Source: Treponema sp. UBA4267
Lineage (GTDB): Bacteria; Spirochaetota; Spirochaetia; Treponematales; Treponemataceae
DNA length: 64,000 nt
NCBI GenBank assembly: GCA_002395155.1
Contig: DGWD01000010.1
Location: 43,358-107,357 of the forward strand
Reading direction: 5' to 3'
The notes under the pieces were generated by a model, which was given only the letters and a program-made list of their open reading frames with translations, had not been told where the DNA came from and did no database searches. Positions 51,938-59,769 of this stretch are shown here, one piece after another. Each line of letters begins with the position of its first letter. Positions within the stretch are counted from its first letter, which is position 1. A program made the translations under genes and the position numbers.

Positions 51938-53314
51938 TCAATCTATAATTCTCACACCAAAGGTATCATCAACAATTACAACTTCGCCGCGGGCAAGGCA
52001 TTTTCCGTCTTGAATTATATCCAGAGGGGAACCACATTCAAGATCAAGAGCTAAGACCGTTCCTTCCTGAACCTTAGCTTCATCCTCCTTAGATAAATAA
52101 CGCCCGCCAAGCCGAAGAGCAATATAGTGTTCTTCATCATAATGAATAATTTTATTTTCCGGTAAAAGCTCACTAATGCGGATTCCAAAATTTTCATCCA
52201 CTGCAACAACCTGGCCCTTAAATTTCACATCCTTTCCAACAAGAACATTCAGAGGCTGATTATAGTTCAAATCAGTTACAAAAATATTTCCAGGCTCAAA
52301 AGCAAAAGTATCCGGCATAAAACGTCCGAATTCCACAAAACAGTTATTATCAAAATGCTTAGCCTTAATGTTGGTTAGCTGGTGAAGCTTCAAATCATCA
52401 TGATTAAAAAATCCATATTTTGAAAGAATATTAATACAGTAATAATAATTTAACTGAATGTTGATATAACCTTTTCCATTGTCCGTTTCAATTTCAAGAC
52501 TCACAAGCATACACATCTGACCATTAGGCTCATTTGTAGAACGAGGCAGCAAAGTTTTTTGTGTCAGAGGTTTTTCAAATTCTTCCAGAGAAATTGTCTT
52601 GTTTGTATTTTCATAAAGCAGCTCCTGCATACGCTTAGAAAAACTGTTTATATAAGCAATCTGCAAAAGCTCTACATCATATTCCAGAAATTCTGGATAC
52701 TTTTTCAAATCCTGACGAAGCAGCTGTTTTCCAAGTTGAGGGTCAACTTCAATTGCAAAACCGTTGTTGTTATAATCATAACTATAAAAGAAGGATAACT
52801 GAGGAATGCTCTGCATAAATTCGTCGTTGTCAAGTTGATCAACAGAGCTAACCTGTATTGAATACAAATCCTTACGAATTCCGGCAAAATCACTTTTTAG
52901 TTTTTCGCATAAAATCGTAAAGCAAAGCCAGATGTCCCGCAGCTGATTACGACCAAAATAATCAGGCCTCTTAAAATCATAAAATTTAATTTTAGCTTCA
53001 GCAGGAACAAACTGTCTGTCTATATTCGATAATCCATTTGCCGGATCCTTTGCTTCCATTTCCTTTAGCATAGCTTCGGCTTCTTCCTGTGTTATCTCTC
53101 GTCTGGTAATTTCTCCATTTAATAGAGAATCTACATCCGTCTCCAGAGCCTGAGCCAGAAGCGGCAAAATCCCAACATCAGGGCAGCCGTCTCCACGTTC
53201 CCACTTACTCACAGCCTTGTCGCTCACGTTGATAAGGGTTGCAAGCTCCTTTTGAGTTATCCCTTTTTTCGAGCGTAAAAAATTAATCAGTTTTCCAGTT
53301 TTCTGTGCGTCCAT
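51938..53314 (-). CDS. XRE helix-turn-helix fused to FliM-like protein with two SpoA domains
   Basis: A 458-residue chimera. Residues 6-62 are an XRE helix-turn-helix (RSKKGITQKELATLINVSDK, AVSKWERGDGCPD). Residues 72-88 (REITQEEAEAMLKEME) resemble the FliM N-terminal CheY-binding LSQ.EIDALL motif. Residues ~108-310 match FliM: KIKFYDFKRPDYFGRNQLRD, then SVDQLDNDEFMQSIPQLSFF. Two SpoA/FliN-like barrels follow, ~315-383 (NVLVGKDVKFKGQVVAVDEN, FGIRI) and ~395-458 (DIIQDGKCLARGEVVIVDDT, FGVRI). Normal FliM has one SpoA domain and no DNA-binding domain. Start ATG 53314 has AGGAGG seven bases upstream. It is a lone gene; no flagellar genes are in the window. Function is unknown; a flagellar-switch-derived transcription regulator is one reading. 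Confidence 0.85.
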   Translation of the reverse strand: MDAQKTGKLINFLRSKKGITQKELATLINVSDKAVSKWERGDGCPDVGILPLLAQALETDVDSLLNGEITRREITQEEAEAMLKEMEAKDPANGLSNIDRQFVPAEAKIKFYDFKRPDYFGRNQLRDIWLCFTILCEKLKSDFAGIRKDLYSIQVSSVDQLDNDEFMQSIPQLSFFYSYDYNNNGFAIEVDPQLGKQLLRQDLKKYPEFLEYDVELLQIAYINSFSKRMQELLYENTNKTISLEEFEKPLTQKTLLPRSTNEPNGQMCMLVSLEIETDNGKGYINIQLNYYYCINILSKYGFFNHDDLKLHQLTNIKAKHFDNNCFVEFGRFMPDTFAFEPGNIFVTDLNYNQPLNVLVGKDVKFKGQVVAVDENFGIRISELLPENKIIHYDEEHYIALRLGGRYLSKEDEAKVQEGTVLALDLECGSPLDIIQDGKCLARGEVVIVDDTFGVRIID

Positions 53315-53326
53315 AATTTTTCCTCC

Positions 53327-53411
53327 TGTGTAAGCGGGCCGGTCAGAGCCCGCAGTGTTGAATAGCAAGCCGTTAAAAAAAATTGCGATGCAGCAATTTT
53401 TTAGGCTTACC
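53327..53411 (+). repeat. Skeleton repeat, copy B
   Basis: TGTGTAAG, hairpin CGGGC/GCCCG, AGTGTTGAATAGCAAGCCGT, TTAAAAAAAATTGC, loop, GCAATTTTTTAGGC-TTACC. It matches copies A and C in its fixed segments. It lies directly upstream of the XRE-FliM gene, 13 bases before its start codon and next to its ribosome site. Confidence 0.75.
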
Positions 53412-53562
53412 TCTTAAAAAAAGTATATGATGTATTTTTCTAAATTTCACCCGACTTCTCGTAGGAATTGGTAGAAAATTTGATTTTAGAGTAGAATTCT
53501 ACTCTGTTAAGGGTAGAATTAATAATCACTCATAGATTCATAAAAAGCTGTCCCTTTCTAAC

Positions 53563-53592
53563 TTGACGTTTATACTTCTAAAGAAGTATAAT
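53563..53592 (+). promoter_or_regulatory. Promoter/operator of toxin-antitoxin operon
   Basis: TTGACG (53563-53568) N18 TATAAT (53587-53592). Between and across them lies TATACTTC-TAAA-GAAGTATA (53571-53590), a palindrome placed to let the XRE antitoxin repress its own operon. The predicted transcription start coincides with the GTG at 53599. Confidence 0.75.
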
Positions 53593-53598
53593 TTTATT

Positions 53599-54276
53599 GT
53601 GTCAAAGATAATCTTATATCATGGTTCAGACAAAATTCTCTCAAATCCACTTTATGGAGCAGGAAAAACTTACAATGATTACGGCCAGGGCTTTTACTGC
53701 ACACAAAATATAGAACTTGCAAAAGAGTGGGCTTGTCCTACTTTTGATGATGGTTTTGCCAACTGTTATGAACTGGAAGATAAGGGACTTTCTTTTCTTG
53801 ATTTACAATCTGAACAGTTTTGCACACTTCATTGGCTTGCACTTCTTATTTCTAACCGCAGATTTGATATGGATACACCAATCATGCGACAGGGAGCCTT
53901 TTATTTGAAAAACAATTTTCTTCCTGATATTTCTGGATATGATTTGATAAAAGGTTACAGGGCTGACGATTCATATTTTTCTTTTGCACAGGCTTTTCTT
54001 TCCAATCAGATTTCTTATTTCCAACTGCAAAATGCCATGAAACTGGGAAAACTTGGAGAACAGATTGTTTTAAAAAGTCAGAAAGCTTTTAATCAGCTCG
54101 AATTCAAAAATTATGAAATTGCCGAAGGAAAAAAATATTACAATTTACGTTTGGCTCGCATGGAAAAAGCAAAAGCTGAATATAAAAACTCTCTAAAAGA
54201 TTCTGATATTACAGGGCTTTTTATTCGTGATATGATTCTGGGGGATATAAAAAATGATGACCCGCGCTTACGATAA
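53599..54276 (+). CDS. DUF3990-like ADP-ribosyltransferase-fold toxin
   Basis: A 225-residue protein. Its opening KIILYHGSDKILSNPLYG and then DYGQGFYCTQNIELAKEWA match the YHGS...DFG.GFY.T...A..WA pattern of DUF3990, which I recall as an ADP-ribosyltransferase-like fold used by toxins. It overlaps a downstream XRE gene by 23 bases and has an autoregulatory-type promoter. I place the start at GTG 53599; upstream codons would overlap the -10. With the transcription start at about the same base, the message may be leaderless. The target is unknown. Confidence 0.7.
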   Translation: MSKIILYHGSDKILSNPLYGAGKTYNDYGQGFYCTQNIELAKEWACPTFDDGFANCYELEDKGLSFLDLQSEQFCTLHWLALLISNRRFDMDTPIMRQGAFYLKNNFLPDISGYDLIKGYRADDSYFSFAQAFLSNQISYFQLQNAMKLGKLGEQIVLKSQKAFNQLEFKNYEIAEGKKYYNLRLARMEKAKAEYKNSLKDSDITGLFIRDMILGDIKNDDPRLR

Positions 54277-54922
54277 TTTTTATCTTCCCGGCCTTATGAA
54301 AAATCTTGGATTCGCTTTTGATTTTGCAGTAAATGGCTGCGCACTCAAGGCAGATTCCTTTTATGATTTTTTTATTGCTTCAAAAGTGGCTGGTGAAATT
54401 GAAAGACGGTCCCCTCGTTTTATATGCGGCTGCTCAGGAACAGAGCTTGCACTCTCAGTGTTTGATCGTGTAGGTTTTGAAGTAAAACTTCCGCAAGATA
54501 TACTTTTTGAACGTTATGACCGGACTGCAGAATATTGGGCTGGCTGGATTCTTGCATTTTACCAGTGGGAGACAAATATTTCTTTTTCAAAAATCCGTGA
54601 CTATATCCCTTTTTCACAAATTGTAAATATGTACAATCCGCTTCACGAAGCACCAAAAGAAAAGTTTGTGGATATAATGAATAAGCTGATTAAGGAAAAG
54701 AATTCAAAAAAATCTACAAATCTTCAAAATCTTAGAAAAGCTGCAGGACTAACCCAAAAAGAACTCTCCCAACTTGCAGGCGTAAACCTCCGTACACTCC
54801 AGCAATATGAAATTGGTTCCAAAGATATAAATAAAGCCAGCGGTCAGGCTATCAATTCTTTGGCACAAGTCTTGCACTGTAATTTTTACGATGTTATGGA
54901 ACTGGATTTAGGAGAAGAATAA
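54254..54922 (+). CDS. XRE-domain antitoxin with N-terminal partner domain
   Basis: A 222-residue protein. Residues ~1-145 form a helical domain of the kind found in toxin-neutralising partners (ADSFYDFFIASKVAGEIERR, TAEYWAGWILAFYQWETNIS). The C-terminal ~70 residues are an XRE helix-turn-helix (LRKAAGLTQKELSQLAGVNL, RTLQQYEIGSKDINKASG). The translation overlap with the DUF3990-like gene and the palindrome in the operon promoter support a toxin-antitoxin pair with toxin first. The alternative is a two-gene regulatory unit of other purpose. Confidence 0.7.
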   Translation: MMTRAYDNFYLPGLMKNLGFAFDFAVNGCALKADSFYDFFIASKVAGEIERRSPRFICGCSGTELALSVFDRVGFEVKLPQDILFERYDRTAEYWAGWILAFYQWETNISFSKIRDYIPFSQIVNMYNPLHEAPKEKFVDIMNKLIKEKNSKKSTNLQNLRKAAGLTQKELSQLAGVNLRTLQQYEIGSKDINKASGQAINSLAQVLHCNFYDVMELDLGEE

Positions 54923-55040
54923 AAATCCAAAGACTTCCCGCTAATTTTATAATCTACAGCCCCAATAATTACAATTGAAAATGAATAATTTACCCTTATG
55001 CTTATATTATTATCACATAAATATGACATTATTGGTGGTA

Positions 55041-55112
55041 AAGCTAAAAAATGTTTTCGCATTTTTTTTAACGATTTGCTATAGAACACCGGGCTCCAGA
55101 GTCCTTACACAC
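55041..55112 (-). repeat. Skeleton repeat, copy C
   Basis: Inverted copy of the A/B family: plus-strand GCTAAAAAATG, loop, CGCATTTTTTTTAACG, TTGCTATAGAACACCGG, CTCCAGAG hairpin, CTTACACA. It lies between the toxin-antitoxin pair and the next minus-strand gene. Confidence 0.75.
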
Positions 55113-55138
55113 GTCATATTTTTTTTACAAATTAAGTT

Positions 55139-55567
55139 TTATTCAACTTCCATCACTGAAAAATTATCTGCCGAAATTACAGTCGGCGTTACGGCATTTC
55201 CCTGCTGCAGATATTCATTTAGAGTTTGAACTTTCTTCTGAAGGTGCTTGTAGACTGGCTGACTAGCTTGATTACCAGCCAAGTCAAAAACTTTGCACAG
55301 TGCTTCAATATTTTCTCTTGTAATTTTGCAGATGGAGTTGTTGCCTTGAATCAAAGAAAAAATATTGAAGGTATTCTGAGGCATAAAAAAAATGGCGGCT
55401 GAATTTTTCTGATTTTCAAGACTTTTCTTGAGGGCTCGAAGCACTTCCCCTGCAGCATACCTTTCTCCTTCATCTGCCACAAGTGGCAAAAGTTTTTCTT
55501 CAAGAAAAGCTACTTCATCATAAGTATAGGCTTCTTCTTTTTTGATAATAGAAATTTCTCTGGTCAT
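55139..55567 (-). CDS. Small soluble protein of unknown function
   Basis: A 142-residue helical, Glu/Lys-rich protein without recognisable motifs (YTYDEVAFLEEKLLPLVADE; VYKHLQKKVQTLNEYLQQGN). I use ATG 55567, 20 bases after the stop of the nucleoside phosphorylase gene on the same strand, so the two are probably co-transcribed. No membrane segment or signal peptide. No function is proposed. Confidence 0.55.
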   Translation of the reverse strand: MTREISIIKKEEAYTYDEVAFLEEKLLPLVADEGERYAAGEVLRALKKSLENQKNSAAIFFMPQNTFNIFSLIQGNNSICKITRENIEALCKVFDLAGNQASQPVYKHLQKKVQTLNEYLQQGNAVTPTVISADNFSVMEVE

Positions 55568-55587
55568 TTTTTCACGCTTAATTCTTT

Positions 55588-56352
55588 CTAAAACTCCTTT
55601 ACCAGTTCGCGGCAAAGCATTACTAAATTATAACGGATTCCCTTGCGCTTGTCCCAAGATCTTGTATTCCATTCATCCTGAGAAACATCGTCACCGCCAT
55701 AAATTATTGCACCGTAATCAAAATTGCGGAACTGAGATATTGCAATACAACCGGCCTGTTCCATCTCAACAATTTTTGCACCTTCAGCTTTTCGCTGCTC
55801 AACAAGGGCTTTTGTCTCGCGGAACATTGCATCGGTTGTCCAGGTGATTCCCGTGAGATAAGAAATCTTATGCTGCTCAAGATAGTTTGTAATTTTCTGA
55901 GTTATTTTTTTATCAGTATAGATATAGCGGGAAGGCTCAATGTACTTGTAAGAAAAACCTTCGTCGCGGATTGCTCCCTCTACAACTAAAAGTTCGCCCA
56001 CCTTTATGCTTTTATCTAGAACTCCACCGCCACCACAGAACATAACTTTGGTCGCTCCGCAGGCAGCAAAAACTTCGAGGTTTCCGGCACAGGCAGGACA
56101 GCCGACATAGCCCAGAGTTATCAGAACATCCGGATGACTTTTGAAACTGTAAACGTAAACCGGATTTTCACCTCCAAAGTGGCGTTCCAGCTCCAGTTCT
56201 CCGCTCTCCATCAAATCATCAATAACATCAGGGAAGAAAGTGATAATAAGCTTATCTGTAGAAAAAGGCTCCATATTCCATTTGAAAGGATTTACAACAG
56301 CATCTTTATCATCATCATATTCCATAACTGGAAAATCATTTTTATTTATCAT
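55588..56352 (-). CDS. Nucleoside phosphorylase (uridine phosphorylase-like)
   Basis: A 254-residue enzyme of the PNP/UDP phosphorylase family, which cleaves nucleosides with phosphate. Signs are VMFCGGGGVLDKSIKVGELLVVEGAI without a break after the glycine loop, VEMEQAGCIAISQF (the substrate-binding Glu-Met-Glu motif) and YGGDDVSQDEW. Compared with the well-known GTSGG.. forms the loop here reads GCPACAGN, so specificity is unclear. It overlaps a small repeat-derived frame upstream. Confidence 0.85.
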   Translation of the reverse strand: MINKNDFPVMEYDDDKDAVVNPFKWNMEPFSTDKLIITFFPDVIDDLMESGELELERHFGGENPVYVYSFKSHPDVLITLGYVGCPACAGNLEVFAACGATKVMFCGGGGVLDKSIKVGELLVVEGAIRDEGFSYKYIEPSRYIYTDKKITQKITNYLEQHKISYLTGITWTTDAMFRETKALVEQRKAEGAKIVEMEQAGCIAISQFRNFDYGAIIYGGDDVSQDEWNTRSWDKRKGIRYNLVMLCRELVKEF

Positions 56353-56557
56353 GTTTACTCTCCTTTAAGTTTGACCAGGTCTTTAGAACTTCTAGCAATT
56401 CTTCAAAATTTTCTTCCTTAATTTTGTAAACCGCAAGTTGTTTCAACAACTGAGGATTTACAAAACGTTCGCGCAAGCGAACACGTAAATAAATAGAGTT
56501 TTGTGAAAAACTCAAGTTAAAATGAATAGTGCCATCAGCACTATTCATTTTAAACAT
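56342..56557 (-). pseudogene. Small frame partly made of palindromic repeat
   Basis: A 71-residue frame whose first ~40 residues are translated hairpin repeat and whose last ~28 (VYKIKEENFEELLEVLKTWS then NLKESKHDK) look like a genuine C-terminus. It overlaps the nucleoside phosphorylase start. A second gene-like piece lies in the same frame beyond the repeats (56669-56833). I read this as the 3' part of a small gene disrupted by two repeat units. Confidence 0.45.
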
Positions 56558-56694
56558 TCCTTATAATCAAATACCGCAGGTTGTTTCAACAACCGAGGAT
56601 ATTTGATTAACAATATAAGAGTTTCGCAAGAAACTCTAAGTTAAATTGAATGGCGATATTTTAGCCATTCAATTTAAACATTCCTTATAATCAA
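56430..56694 (-). repeat. Two tandem palindromic repeat units
   Basis: Units at about 56430-56570 and 56572-56694 share CCGCA(A/G)GTTGTTTCAACAAC, GAGTTT..., AAACTC, a final hairpin and the common end AAACATTCCTTATAATCAA. Each unit has three hairpins whose stems differ between units while the flanks are conserved (for example AATGAATAGTGC/GCACTATTCATT versus TTGAATGGC/GCCATTCAA). Confidence 0.75.
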
Positions 56695-56833
56695 TATCAT
56701 ATTCTTTCATAAATTTTTCAATATCACTACCTTCCAGGGGCTTTCCAGACTGGCTTCCTGCAGACTTGTTGATTTTGGACAAAATTGAAGAGATTTTATG
56801 AAATGGGCTTGTGATATGTTATAATAAAGTTTG
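56669..56833 (-). pseudogene. Gene fragment upstream of repeats
   Basis: The minus strand encodes KISSILSKINKSAGSQSGKP then LEGSDIEKFMKEYDIDYKEC-LN and a stop that lies in the repeat. It has no in-frame ATG and looks like the middle or end of a real protein. The repeat unit boundary duplicates the codons for DYKEC. Confidence 0.45.
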
Positions 56834-56842
56834 GTGTTCGAA

Positions 56843-57679
56843 ATGCTAAACGAAATTATTTTATTTGCAGCCAGTCTTTCTTCCTTTGCGGCGGTTTTAA
56901 TCTCACTTTTATTTTTTCTCAGATATAAAAAGATTTTCTTCTTTCACATTTTTCTGATTCTTTTTTCATTTTTTCTAATCAGCGTAAATAATTTTTATGC
57001 TCTTCTTCATGAACCAATCACAAACAGAATAATTCTTTGCATTTTTGGAGCCTTTTTATCTTTCAGTTTTTCTTATGGACTTATCAGTTTTACTTTTGAT
57101 TTAATTCATATCTCAGTATCTGCCGCCGTAAGAAAAATTTTTTTTATATATTCTTCTGTAGTTTTCATTTTTTCAATTTTAATAATTTTTATAACTCAAA
57201 TTTCAAATCCTGCTTTTGTTATCAATCTTCTTGGATTATGGATTCCGACTGGTTTTTCACTTTTGATGAGTGCAATCTTTTTAAAAAGAATTGATACTGG
57301 AATTTTCAGAAAAGAACGCTGGTTGATTTTGATACTTGCGATTCTTAATCTTGTTCTTTCTTTTATCCTGCATAATGCATCTTTTATTTTTATCATTTTC
57401 CTTTCAGTTTTAGTCTATCATATTTTTTATCGCTTCTATTTTGCATCTCCAATTTCTCAGAAGAACAAAAAATTAACGCCAGATTTTATTTGAGATTTTT
57501 CTATTACAAAGCGTGAAGAAGAAATTATTCTTGCACTTCTGGATGGAAAATCTAACAAAGAACTGGCCCAGACTCTTTTTGTAACAGAAAAAACAATTGA
57601 AGCACATCTTGCAAATATTTATAGAAAAGTTGGTGTAAAAAATAGACTTGAACTTTTTTCTCGTCTTAAAAATGATTAG
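56843..57679 (+). pseudogene. Seven-helix LuxR-type regulator with in-frame TGA
   Basis: The first 217 codons encode seven hydrophobic helices (for example FAAVLISLLFFLRYKKIFFF; LISFTFDLIHISVSAAVRKI). A TGA at 57491-57493 ends this frame, but the very same frame continues as a complete LuxR helix-turn-helix: FSITKREEEIILALLDGKSN, KELAQTLFVTEKTIEAHLAN, IYRKVGVKNRLELFSRL, stop at 57679. So a membrane-sensor LuxR regulator is split by a single nonsense codon, with no frameshift. It may be a recent pseudogene, a sequencing error, or be read through. The start is ATG 56843; upstream GTG and TTG codons are also in frame. It precedes a barrel/protease gene pair it may regulate. Confidence 0.8.
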
Positions 57680-57800
57680 TTCCAATTTTTGCTTCTAAGG
57701 GTTTACCCTAATTTTAAAAAGTAAATAAAAACTGGTACATTCCCCAATATCTTTTATGAACCTCCGTGGATATGATTGAAAAAAAATTGAGGAGGTTTCA

Positions 57801-58649
57801 ATGAAAGAAATAAATTCAATAAAAAAACTTATTCATGCTTTATTTTTGTTTTTCTTTGTATGCGGAGGGCTTTTTTCGCAGGAGAAGAAAACTACTTTTG
57901 AGCTGGATTTTTTCATCAACTGGACATTTGGCTCTTATAAGGAAATGACATTTTCAAATATTTCACAGAGTATTCTTGCACCACGATTTCAGATTGATGC
58001 AAAAATCTATTCTGCGAATTTAATTCATAAAATCACAGCTGATTATTTTTTCTGTAAACCTGAATCTAAGCTTACCGAAACAGCTCTTGTGTATAAAAAT
58101 TATGATCCGGTAACTGGCGAGACTTATTATGAAGGATTTAAGAGTGATCTTGCTTTCCATAGAATCAGGCTTCAGTATGATTTGGGCTACAGATTTCTGG
58201 AAAATGACCGGATGGACCTTTTCATTGGTGGAAATTTTGCCTGTAATGCCTTTCTGCAGTTTGAGCATTATCCTTCAATAACTGGGATTTTAACTCTTGG
58301 GCCATCAGCAGTTTTTAATTATCGACTGGATAATCGTAATGCTTTTTATCTATCATCATCTTTTCCTTTAATTGGATATGGAATTCGTCCACCTTTTGCA
58401 GGGTGTGATGCTGAACTTATGAAATATGCGGAAGAGGATTTTTTCAAAATTTTTGGACTAGGTAAATTTTTAAGTTTGCACAATCATCAGTCAATTTTGC
58501 TTGAATTGGGATATAAACTTCAGGCTTCGAAAAATTTTTCTTTAGGGCTTGGATTCGATTTTGAGTATGGAAGAATCGATGTTCCACAAGAGAGATCTTT
58601 GTATTATGTGGATGGAAATTTTAAGACCAGTGCATCTGTAAGATTTTAG
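57801..58649 (+). CDS. Outer-membrane beta-barrel-like protein
   Basis: A 282-residue exported protein with signal sequence (LIHALFLFFFVCGGLFS-QE), alternating beta-strand pattern and a C-terminal Phe (KTSASVRF), features of outer-membrane barrels. Strands such as HRIRLQYDLGYRFLE, HQSILLELGYKLQAS and FSLGLGFDFEYGRID support an eight- to ten-strand barrel. Start ATG follows GAGGAGG. No sequence family recognised. It probably forms an operon with the S41 protease gene 28 bases downstream. Confidence 0.75.
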   Translation: MKEINSIKKLIHALFLFFFVCGGLFSQEKKTTFELDFFINWTFGSYKEMTFSNISQSILAPRFQIDAKIYSANLIHKITADYFFCKPESKLTETALVYKNYDPVTGETYYEGFKSDLAFHRIRLQYDLGYRFLENDRMDLFIGGNFACNAFLQFEHYPSITGILTLGPSAVFNYRLDNRNAFYLSSSFPLIGYGIRPPFAGCDAELMKYAEEDFFKIFGLGKFLSLHNHQSILLELGYKLQASKNFSLGLGFDFEYGRIDVPQERSLYYVDGNFKTSASVRF

Positions 58650-58676
58650 TTTGTTTGAAATATCAGGAGAATTATT

Positions 58677-59735
58677 ATGATGATTTTTTTTATGAAGAAG
58701 ATTAAATCTTTTGCTTTTGGATTTTCAATTTTGTTTGCTTTTATGACTTTTCAATCCTGCTCTTTTTTTTATGGAGAATCTGCAGAATTGTCTTACACCG
58801 CAATGTTTGATTCTCTCTGGAGGGAATATGATGAAACTTATGCGCTGTTTGACGTTCGCGGAGTGGACTGGCAGAATCAGTACAGTATTTGTCGTCCTTT
58901 AATTAATGATAATATGACTGATAAAGAATTTCTTGATGTGTTAAAAAGGCTTTTATATCCGCTTAATGATGCCCACGTTTATGTAAAGGCAAGCATTGGA
59001 TGTTTGAACTCTGGAGAAGATAATGTTGTTCCAGATAATTTTTCATTAGCACAGGTTTGCCAGGATTATGTTGAATCGCCTGTAAAATGTGGAAATCAGA
59101 TTATTACTTATGGAAGATTAAGAAATGATAGTCAGACTGGTTATATTCATATTGCAGCATTTTCCAGCGGGCAGACGGGCATAAATCAAAAACAGAATTG
59201 GGCTGATGATATTGATCTCGCGCTGGAATCTCTTCGGGATACAAATGCAATTATTCTTGATGTTCGTGGCAACAGAGGTGGACTTACTGGGAATGTAACT
59301 CGTATTTCCGGTCGTTTTTGTTCAGAAAATAAGATTTATGCAATTTCAAGGACAAAAAATGGATGTGGAAGGAATGATTTTGGAAATGCCGTCTCTCTTG
59401 AAATAAAAAAGAATGGCAGCTGGCAGTATACAAAGCCTGTAATTCTTTTAACAAATGCACAGACTATGAGTGCCGGTGAAGAATTTACAATGGCTCTTGT
59501 GTCGCAGCCCCATGTAATTCAGGTAGGAAATCATACTTGTGGAGTTTTTTCTCTTTCTCTGGAGCGTTGTCTTGCAAACGGGTGGAAATATTCAGTTTCG
59601 GTGCAGAAAGTCACCGACACGGAAGGAAACATCCCTGAAGGCAAAGGTATTGTTCCTGCTGCCGAAAACCTGATTCTTAATACATCTGCCAGTGACGACC
59701 TGCAAATGGAAAGAGCAATTCAATTGTGTGATTAA
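58677..59735 (+). CDS. S41-family (tail-specific-like) peptidase lipoprotein
   Basis: A 352-residue protein with signal peptide and lipobox (FMTFQSC-SFF). The S41 core is seen in TGYIHIAAFSSGQ, ILDVRGNRGGLTGN and the serine motif NAQTMSAGEEFTMAL, with GNHTCGVFS in the expected later position. There is no PDZ domain visible, and the N-terminal domain (DSLWREYDETYALFDVRGVD) is of the tricorn/C-terminal-processing type. It would cleave peptides or proteins in the periplasm. Co-located with the barrel protein. Confidence 0.85.
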   Translation: MMIFFMKKIKSFAFGFSILFAFMTFQSCSFFYGESAELSYTAMFDSLWREYDETYALFDVRGVDWQNQYSICRPLINDNMTDKEFLDVLKRLLYPLNDAHVYVKASIGCLNSGEDNVVPDNFSLAQVCQDYVESPVKCGNQIITYGRLRNDSQTGYIHIAAFSSGQTGINQKQNWADDIDLALESLRDTNAIILDVRGNRGGLTGNVTRISGRFCSENKIYAISRTKNGCGRNDFGNAVSLEIKKNGSWQYTKPVILLTNAQTMSAGEEFTMALVSQPHVIQVGNHTCGVFSLSLERCLANGWKYSVSVQKVTDTEGNIPEGKGIVPAAENLILNTSASDDLQMERAIQLCD

Positions 59736-59769
59736 ACTGATTTATTTTTTTGTGATGAAAGGATAACAG

